From the NCBI GenBank assembly GCA_008931825.1, contig QXVZ01021945.1:1338-25101 (forward strand): 23,764 nt of DNA, in the 5' to 3' direction. The notes below the pieces were generated by a model. It was not told the DNA's origin. It searched no databases and saw only the letters and a list, made by a program, of their open reading frames with translations. This document shows positions 17,201 through 23,764 of the stretch, in pieces (position 1 is the first letter of the stretch; each line of letters starts with the position of its first letter). This stretch comes from Phallusia fumigata. Taxonomy: Eukaryota > Chordata > Ascidiacea > Phlebobranchia > Ascidiidae. The position numbers and the translations under genes are program-made.

Positions 17201-20200
17201 CCCTTACACAATTGCTGTTGTTATGGCAGTTCACGTTACTGCGCACTAAAAAACGTGCTTCCATATGCATACACTGCATCAAGCCGGTGTTGACGCAAGT
17301 TTTGCCGATATAAAACTTCGACATTTTTACCATTCTCTTTACTACGTTTAAGGTTGGTTAAAGGTTGGAAAAGTCAAATGCTTGGAAGCGGATATTTTGG
17401 TCATGTTTATAAAGGCTATTTGATTTCCTCTTGTGGGGAACCGGTGACGCCTGTTGCTGTGAAAGTGTTGCGTGGTAAGATAGCTTTGGTGTTTTTGTCA
17501 TACACGTTTGTCATTTTATTGCTTGTTCTACAATTACGTGGTGTATTTTTAAGATGGTTTTCGTCCATGCGATTTGAAAGCATTTGTAGAAGAGGCGAAA
17601 ACGATTATCCAATCCGATCATCACCAAAATGTAATATCTTTGGTTGGGACATGTATATTGGACTACCTTAGCGCAGATGTAAGTGGTGCCGTTTCTTAGT
17701 AAAACGATTGGTATTGTCTGCTGTTGCGACGGCGTTTGTATGAGGCCTTTCTGTAAAAATTTTTGTAAACGAGTTTGCTCTACAAATTCCGCTGCACGGC
17801 TGCAATGCTTCACAACTTCCGCGGTTTCCGTTGTGTAGTAAACCTCTGCGCTCTGCGTAGTAAGCGGGCGGCGCCGATGCAGATTATAAGAATGATAAAA
17901 CGCTTCAGATTTTCTTTTTATTTCAGCGGCGAGTGCAGCAGGCTCCGATGCTGCTGATGGAACTAGCAGAGGGAGGAAACTTACGATCGTATGTGGTGAA
18001 ATTTAAAACCCGATTGGCGACGGGCCCTGCTGCTGCGAACAGGACATTTCTAGACTTGGGGCAGTTGCTTTCATTCGCACACCAAGTCTCCCTCGGCATG
18101 GAACATTTGTCGAACAGAAAGGTGACAAACATAAACTTTGCAATAAATCCACAAGAAACGATAAGATTATTGAGCTTTTTTCCAAACACAGATATTGCAC
18201 CGGGACTTGGCCGCCAGAAATATTCTTTTGACAAAAGATAAAATTGTAAAGATCGGCGATTTCGGGCTTTCAAAACAAATGGAAAATAAGAATTATTACC
18301 GCGCTTGCTCACGTTGGGTAAGAAGCCGTACGTTCGTTTGGTCCTTTTAATTCATTATCTTGTCCGAATTTTCACACTCTGACTGACGCACACGTTTGTG
18401 TTAACTTGTATCAAAAAAATTATTACTGCTGCTTAAAACAATTTATTGTTTACTTTCTGAAAAGGAAAAACCAGCAAAGTGGACCGCTCCAGAGGCATTA
18501 CTATTCGACAAATATTCTGTTGCGTCAGACATGTGAGTTGAACTACCATTATTCGACTTTGCGTTTGTCTTTCAACAAATGCAAATGTTTAAAACATACA
18601 ACGAACTTTCGTGTCGACTGGTACCGAAAATTTCCAAATAATGTTATTACTCGATACGAATTCTGTAGTAAAATGAAACATTTGATTGGAATTTGACCAA
18701 TTTTAGATGGTCGTATGGTGTGCTGCTGTGGGAAATTTTTGNAAAATTATTACTGCTGCTTAAAACAATTTATTGTTTACTTTCTGAAAAGGAAAAACCA
18801 GCAAAGTGGACCGCCCCAGAGGCATTACTATTCGACAAATATTCTGTTGCGTCAGACATGTGAGTTGAACTACCATTATTCGACTTTGCGTTTGTCTTTC
18901 AACAAATGCAAATGTTTAAAACATACAACGAACTTTCGTGTCGACTGGTACCGAAAATTTCCAAATAATGTTATTACTCGATACGAATTCTGTAGTAAAA
19001 TGAAACATTTGATTGGAATTTGACCAATTTTAGATGGTCGTATGGTGTGCTGCTGTGGGAAATTTTTGCACTTGGGGATGAGCCGTACCCCGAAGTCGAA
19101 CCAAAATATCTTTACAACTTTCTGCGACAAGGACTAAGATTGCCACAACCACAGTTTGCCTCGAAAAGCATGTAAGTTTCGTAATCATTTTTTACCATTT
19201 AGCATTTCCCTAATCCGCATCAAAGGAAAGTTAAACTCGAGTATACGTTTCTTTTATTGAGTGTAGACTTCGTTTTACCCAACTCAAATACCACATAATT
19301 AGCCAAAATAATAGAGGGTGAAACGAATAATGAGAGAGGCATTAAATAGGGGCCTACGTCTGATTTTTAGGTGGCTAGTTAACTCACAAAACGACATTTT
19401 TTTCCGTGCAGACAACCCAAAGCAAAAAACTCCATGACTAATTTAGGTAACTGCAACCTGATGTTTAATGGAAATGTAATATCGAGCTTATTATTATGCT
19501 GTATGATGCATAATCAGAATTAATTTAAAGAGCTGTAAAACCACAACCTGTTTTATTTGTCATTTTTTATTGTCGAGTTTTTACTTAAACCTGTTAGTCT
19601 GTCGCGGCCTGGACTAAATCTGGTCGCTTGCACATAGTTTTAAAAAACGTTGGCAGGCATTTTTAAAAATCTTTATTATTAAAACTTCATGGATTCTTTT
19701 CATTAAGATAACACCCTCTTGCCTTTTTTGTCGCCCAACAAGGCAAAGCTGTTTGAAACCAACCGCAATGCGTTTCATGTTTGGGAATATTGCACGTGTT
19801 AGCCCCGCCCAATGGCACAAAATGAAAGATTAATTTCGTAATTATTGCAATATCAAATTACGCGGTTGGTTGATATTTGCCCAGCCATAATTGCCTGTAT
19901 CCGCTCTCACCAAAACTGCACCCAGTCGCGAACAAGGCCGACTGGTTTACACAATTCTCCCATCTCTTTCTGAAAATAGGGATATGTTGTAATCCCATTT
20001 CTTTTTGTAGTTACGAAATAATGCAGAACTGCTGGAAATGGAATCCTAACGATCGCACCGATTTTTCGATCCTGTCCAACTTTTTTCGCGAATATCAAGT
20101 AACAGAAGTATGTTGAATTTATCAGATATTGTGGTAATCGTCATAAAATTTTAAAATGCGATTTGCTTCAGGGAGCAAAAATCGCCCCAGAAAATCCACC

Positions 20201-20756
20201 AATCGTCACTGTACACCGAGATTACGACAGTACTTCGATCGTTCCAAGTTCAAACAGTGAAGACGCCTTCAGTTCGAATTGTTATCTCGCCGGGCTGTTT
20301 TCAGCATCGGATACAGAAACTGAAGACCTAGTCACGCCAGAGACGAAAAAAACATTTCCCACCCCCCTAAGTTACGTGCCTTCCGAACTGTGTTTTGCGG
20401 AACGTTGCACCGATGGTGTCAAACCATGGAACATTCCTTCAACAGCTTTGCACCCCGACTTTGCGCCTCTCGGCTGCTATTCGACAAAACAAGGCTCCGA
20501 GAACTGTGGGAGCTCGTCAGCGACAACCAGCAAAACCAGTTTTGAAGTCGATGTGAATGACCCCTTTGTTTTCGAGAACCAAACTTATATCAAACCGCCA
20601 ATGGCTACTGTGAATCTTGGGTTTTCTGAAAACGATTTCGCACCTTTCGAGGAATCGCTTGATTCGAGCCATGTGACTAGCTCCGATCTTTCGTCAACCG
20701 GTTGTGGTGACTTTACCAGTGAAACATGTATGCATTATGGTCATATCATTGTGTAA
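14196..20756 (+). CDS. FGFR-like Ig-domain receptor tyrosine kinase (5' exons unresolved)
   Basis: Single-pass plasma-membrane receptor that phosphorylates tyrosines on ligand-driven dimerisation (family knowledge). Supported exons: 15233-15392, 15461-15626, 15696-15901, 16318-16423, 16590-16705, 16782-16913, 17120-17190, 17353-17474, 17554-17678, 17927-18121, 18192-18317, 18792-18859, 19034-19171, 20011-20107, 20172-20756. All join in phase with GT-AG sites if the first copies at 18465-18532 and 18707-18741 are skipped as assembly duplicates. Order: two Ig domains, transmembrane helix, juxtamembrane, kinase, tail. The Ig2-Ig3 junction (NQSPPVKL), paired activation-loop tyrosines (NYYRA) and short kinase insert resemble [12 protein letters not shown] (FGFR has KWMAPEAL) and ILHRDL (CIHRDL) make it divergent, so no symbol is given. 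The start at 14196 is a candidate only. Confidence 0.85.
14430..14698 (+). other. Candidate extracellular exon(s) of the receptor kinase, frame unresolved
   Basis: One frame is open from 14430 and ends at a plausible donor TTGAA|gtaaat (14699) in phase 2, which fits the phase of the Ig exon at 15233. In an overlapping frame, 14674-14769 reads LFCFEVNPK...LYWVSF, with the Cys and Trp spacing of an Ig strand B-C, but no clean splice sites bound it. A strong donor ACTG|gtaagg at 14503 suggests yet another arrangement. At least one of these is likely real coding sequence. Confidence 0.35.
15233..15626 (+). other. Receptor Ig domain (FGFR Ig2-like), two exons
   Basis: Exon 15233-15392 (acceptor gtagcag; an alternative acceptor 6 bases later keeps phase) encodes [17 protein letters not shown] then TIRWTKYDQ, the strand-B cysteine and strand-C tryptophan. 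Exon 15461-15626 encodes [20 protein letters not shown], the D-x-G-x-Y-x-C strand-F signature. The lead-in RW followed by a Cys about 14 residues later resembles the start of FGFR Ig2. The insertion between Cys and Trp is longer than usual. Confidence 0.85.
15696..16423 (+). other. Receptor Ig domain (FGFR Ig3-like), two exons
   Basis: Exon 15696-15901 encodes [10 protein letters not shown], then VHLSCRY and VNITWTKI (strand-B Cys, strand-C Trp). It has five N-glycosylation sequons besides the leading NQS: NMT, NKS, NTS, NGS and NIT. Exon 16318-16423 encodes [20 protein letters not shown] (the Y-x-C strand) and a short membrane-proximal piece ending in donor GCTG|gttag. The segment between strands C and F is shorter than in vertebrate FGFRs. 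Confidence 0.8.
16590..16705 (+). other. Receptor transmembrane exon
   Basis: Thirty-eight complete codons with the hydrophobic run [19 protein letters not shown] and then the stop-transfer sequence CQRRLQK. Phase shows that the second of two adjacent AGs (ttcagag|CAAAC) is the acceptor: using the first gives a stop at once. Donor AAG|gtaaaa. Confidence 0.85.
16782..17190 (+). other. Receptor juxtamembrane exons
   Basis: Exon 16782-16913 (44 codons) encodes [16 protein letters not shown] and [11 protein letters not shown], with a tandem tyrosine that could be a phosphorylation site. Exon 17120-17190 encodes [20 protein letters not shown], which leads into the kinase as EISRERL, comparable to the ELPRDRL lead-in of FGFRs. 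Both exons keep phase with their neighbours. Confidence 0.8.
17353..20107 (+). other. Receptor tyrosine kinase domain exons
   Basis: Exon 17353-17474: glycine loop LGSGYFGHV and catalytic lysine in VAVKV. Exon 17554-17678: helix-C glutamate in FVEEAKT, then [12 protein letters not shown]. Exon 17927-18121: hinge [12 protein letters not shown], with methionine at the gatekeeper position by alignment with FGFR1, and a short insert. Exon 18192-18317: [12 protein letters not shown] and the activation-loop pair in KNYYRA. Exon 18792-18859: KWTAPEAL. Exon 19034-19171: [13 protein letters not shown] and PYPEV. Exon 20011-20107: [12 protein letters not shown], the C-lobe arginine. All catalytic residues are present, so the kinase is predicted to be active. 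Confidence 0.9.
18416..19068. repeat. 326-bp direct duplication separated by a single N (assembly join)
   Basis: 18416-18741 and 18743-19068 are the same sequence, offset by 327 bases. One difference was noticed (ccgctccag against ccgccccag in the KWTAPEAL exon). The first copy ends in mid-exon exactly at the N at 18742 (gggaaatttttg|n). The duplicate contains one whole kinase exon (18465-18532 / 18792-18859) and the start of the next (18707 / 19034). A sequence-gap join of overlapping contigs or alleles explains it best. Confidence 0.9.
20172..20756 (+). other. Receptor C-terminal tail exon (first copy)
   Basis: 194 codons plus TAA after acceptor gcttcag. Rich in Ser, Thr and acidic residues, with scattered tyrosines (RDYDST, NCYLAG, LSYVPS, GCYSTK, QTYIKP, MHYGH) that could dock SH2 proteins. 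The FGFR PLC-gamma site (EYLDL) is not recognisable. The last residues, IIV, would fit a class II PDZ ligand, which is inference. An identical protein is encoded again at 21376-21960. Confidence 0.85.
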
Positions 20757-21214
20757 GCCCAACTACATTCGACTTTGTTGTCTCCTTAAATCCTCTTACC
20801 TGTGTTAACCATATGTAAGTGTTCATTTCGTCTTGTATAAACTTAAATTACCGCATTTGCGCTATTATCAATAACTAAAACAATTTAACGAATTTCTTCT
20901 ATAAAAATACTTTCCACTGCACCCGCTTTGTACTTCCACGATTTATTTTTGGCAAGTATAAAACTACATATTTTTGAAACAGTTGCATTGATTTTTGCTT
21001 CTGCATTTCTGTGAAAGTTAGTGGTTTTACAGAAATGTTCTGACCAAAAACAGTACATTCGTTTTTGACTATCAATTACGTTTGAGCCAACAAAATTGCC
21101 TTCCTTAAAATCATGTTCTCAGGTTTAGCTTACTATGTCTACAAGCAGTCACGCGTTATTATCAAGGGCGTTTAGCCTTAAGATGACAGCGGTNAATCCC
21201 ATTTCTTTTTGTAG

Positions 21215-21960
21215 TTACGAAATAATGCAGAACTGCTGGAAATGGAATCCTAACGATCGCACCGATTTTTCGATCCTGTCCAACTTTTTTCGCGAATATC
21301 AAGTAACAGAAGTATGTTGAATTTATCAGATATTGTGGTAATCGTCATAAAATTTTAAAATGCGATTTGCTTCAGGGAGCAAAAATCGCCCCAGAAAATC
21401 CACCAATCGTCACTGTACACCGAGATTACGACAGTACTTCGATCGTTCCAAGTTCAAACAGTGAAGACGCCTTCAGTTCGAATTGTTATCTCGCCGGGCT
21501 GTTTTCAGCATCGGATACAGAAACTGAAGACCTAGTCACGCCAGAGACGAAAAAAACATTTCCCACCCCCTTAAGTTACGTGCCTTCCGAACTGTGTTTT
21601 GCGGAACGTTGCACCGATGGTGTCAAACCATGGAACATTCCTTCAACAGCTTTGCACCCCGACTTTGCGCCTCTCGGCTGCTATTCGACAAAACAAGGCT
21701 CCGAGAACTGTGGGAGCTCGTCAGCGACAACCAGCAAAACCAGTTTTGAAGTCGATGTGAACGACCCCTTTGTTTTCGAGAACCAAACTTATATCAAACC
21801 GCCAATGGCTACTGTGAATCTTGGGTTTTCTGAAAACGATTTCGCACCTTTCGAGGAATCGCTTGATTCGAGCCATGTGACTAGCTCCGATCTTTCGTCA
21901 ACCGGTTGTGGTGACTTTACCAGTGAAACATGTATGCATTATGGTCATATCATTGTGTAA
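21215..21960 (+). pseudogene. Second copy of the last two receptor exons (probable alternative haplotype)
   Basis: 21215-21311 repeats the kinase C-lobe exon and 21376-21960 repeats the tail exon, each with intact splice sites and the same stop. No copy of the preceding kinase exons lies between 20757 and 21194, so this is not a complete second gene. It is labelled pseudogene only for lack of a better type; it is most likely an assembly duplicate of 20011-20756. Confidence 0.8.
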
Positions 21961-22300
21961 GCCCAACTACATTCGACTTTGTTGTCTCCTTAAATCCTCT
22001 TACCTGTGTTAACCATATGTAAGTGTTCATTTCGTCTTGTATAAACTCAAATTACCGCATTTGCGCTATTATCAATAACTAAAACAATTTAACGATTTCT
22101 TTCAAATACTTTCCACTGCACCCGCTTTGTACTTCCACGATTTATTTTTGCCAAGTATATACCTACATATTTTTGAAACAGTTGCATTGATTTTTGCCTC
22201 TGCATTTCTGTGAAAGTTAGTGGTTTTACAGAAATGTTCTAACCAAAAACAGTACATTCGTGTTTTTGACTATCAATTACGGTTGAGTCTACAAAATTGC

Positions 22301-23063
22301 ATGCCCCCCAAATTTTAAGTTACGTTGAGGTAGCTCACCCCTGAAAAAAACGGATTTTTAGTGACGTTCTGCATTTATTTTAGGACGTCCATGATTAAAC
22401 TTTAGCACAAAAGAATTTGTAAGAGCTGCGAAAATTGATTGTATTGGCAAATCACAATGGACGTTGCTGTAAAATATATTTCCCAGACCAGGTATTATTG
22501 TATGAACTGCTGGTTTGAGTTGTGCTTTAATTCGGAACAGTAAGTTTAAGCGTGTGCTAATTGCATAGCATGTATATAACGAAAACGCTTTTTGTTATTT
22601 TTTTACGTTTTTTTCTCTAAATAAATTGCCAGTAAGCACACCTAGTCGTTTTTTGTTCAAAACAAAAAATTTACTTGCTTCAGTCAAAGTATTTGGCCCC
22701 CACCAAAATTTTGGCTGGCTTCGCCTTGTATCCACTCCTCCATAATGACAAACCAACTATGAGCGGTTCTCACATTGGAGCACTCGTGCCCCTTACAGAG
22801 GTAGCATACTGGTGGTGCAAGTTTCTGTGTCGGATGATAGCCAATTCACATTAATGATGTAGCAGGGTTATTAGTAAGTTTGGACGCGGTTGACCCAACA
22901 AAATCTCGTATATTGGCATTCGACGCGATTGTTGTCACTGTGATACAAGCGGTGATATTGCTAACAGGTGTAAAATTGGTTTCGCCTTTGGGTGTTTCAA
23001 CTTCTAGCAAAACGATTCAGGTGCAGCAGCACTGCGCTTACCAACTTTAGTTTAATTTTAGGG
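22301..23063. other. Downstream flank without recognisable gene
   Basis: AT-rich sequence with no splice-supported or family-like reading frame. A small inverted repeat (ttttttg...caaaaaa near 22650) is the only structure I noticed. Confidence 0.4.
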
Positions 23064-23220
23064 CAGGTCTACACAACTCTAAACAAAAGAGCCGCAACAA
23101 TTAGATTTTCGCGGGTCGCATGTTCGTCATTTAAAAGTGACTTTATTATCGACCAGTCGATTGTGCATTAGTACGAAGTTTTTTTGTCAATTCTATGAAA
23201 TGACAAGTTGGCCACCCCTG
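23064..23220. mobile_element. Probable decayed hAT-like MITE remnant
   Basis: The right end GTTGGCCACCCCTG (ending at 23220) is a typical hAT end in reverse complement (CAGGGGTGGCCAAC). The left end CAGGTCTACACAACTC at 23064 matches it at only about 10 of 16 positions, and no 8-bp target duplication is visible. The interior begins gagccgcaacaatt, a subterminal pattern also seen at 10456. Weaker than the 7864-8643 element. Confidence 0.4.
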
Positions 23221-23764
23221 CATAAAGTCATTAAATCTGTCATATAGCCGTAACAAACGTATCAACACATGACGATTATTGGGGTCACCTATATGAGGCG
23301 ATGTGTTCATTCGAGCTTCAGCATGTAGAATAACACACTAGTCGAATACGACACCCTCCTCAAGAGCGAATCTAGAAGAAGGCATCCTGTTCGGTTCGAG
23401 GTAGGCGGGCGCAATGAGGCAAAAGTAGTGAGAGCGGTTGTTTGTGGACTGCTATTCATCTGTTTACAACTTTTTTGGGTGAACATGTCTCCTCTGTCCC
23501 ATAGCTGCGCAACGTTAAGACGTTATGCGGTGCGAAAATAGTGGAGAGCACAGTTGGTGGCTTAAAGGTAGAACGCGCATCAAACACAACATTCCACCAG
23601 ACCACTGTAACCAATAACTACAGTAATTAAGTAATCTGTTCCTGGCCAGATGCATATTGGCAGAATGTATCGACTCAAGGAAGTAAGTAAAAAATAGTGC
23701 CATGTTAAAAGCAACGCAGAATCCGTAAAGTGTAATTTTTGTCTGCTGATAATGAATTGGAGTA
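23221..23764. other. Right edge of the window; no feature seen
   Basis: Short open frames on both strands have no family resemblance and no start or splice support. Nothing annotated. Confidence 0.4.

Larger units (their letters stand above)
19991..22300. repeat. ~1.1-kb direct duplication across a single N (assembly join)
   Basis: 19991-21098 matches 21195-22300 with an offset of 1204 at the start. Coding differences noticed are silent (CCCCTA against CCCTTA, GTGAAT against GTGAAC), while the 3' flank has several substitutions and small indels. Sequence 21099-21193 before the N at 21194 has no counterpart in the second copy. This pattern fits two haplotypes of the receptor 3' end. Confidence 0.88.

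Noticed and set aside
18465..18859. Mutually exclusive tandem exons in the receptor kinase
   Set aside because: The copies are almost identical, including introns, and are separated by an N, so an assembly join is far more likely.
21135..21320. Alternative first exon of a second kinase gene
   Set aside because: The frame runs across the N at 21194, so its N-terminal part is an artefact of the join.
23515..23703. 62-codon minus-strand open frame
   Set aside because: No recognisable domain and no splice or conservation support.

Overview
This is a eukaryotic, AT-rich, intron-dense window from an animal genome. Short exons with GT-AG introns, two metazoan genes, compact intergenic space and strong allelic differences at assembly joins best fit an ascidian tunicate such as Ciona. 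That organism call is inference; no marker in the window proves it. All exon coordinates come from splice-site consensus, reading phase and protein-family similarity read by eye.

Minus strand, 7-11690: the first 18 coding exons (771 codons) of a DHX36/RHAU-type DEAH-box helicase, read right to left. It starts at 11690, has a basic N-terminus and the RHAU-specific motif that recognises G-quadruplexes, and continues through both RecA-like domains, the winged helix and part of the helicase-associated domain. The C-terminal part (about 230 residues by comparison with human DHX36) lies beyond base 1. All 18 exons join in phase with no frameshift. Its introns hold many repeats: a 780-bp non-autonomous hAT element, a ~128-bp tandem array, and two dispersed families with several copies each.

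11691-14195: an intergenic stretch between the divergent start regions of the two genes. It contains a 400-bp foldback element, a 296-bp MITE and a kappaB-like palindrome.

Plus strand, about 14196-20756: an Ig-domain receptor tyrosine kinase closest to the FGFR type. It has two Ig domains, one transmembrane helix, a complete kinase domain with intact catalytic motifs and a short kinase insert, and a 194-residue tail. Its first exons are not resolved. Two single-N assembly joins (18742 and 21194) lie inside or just after this gene, and each is flanked by near-identical duplicated sequence. The last exons therefore appear twice, which looks like unmerged haplotypes rather than biology.

21961-23764: the second-copy 3' flank, then sequence without a recognisable gene apart from a decayed hAT-like remnant. 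I found no previously undescribed multi-gene system. The most interesting items are the intronic element ends that abut 5' splice sites, the clean hAT MITE, the foldback element and the divergent receptor kinase.
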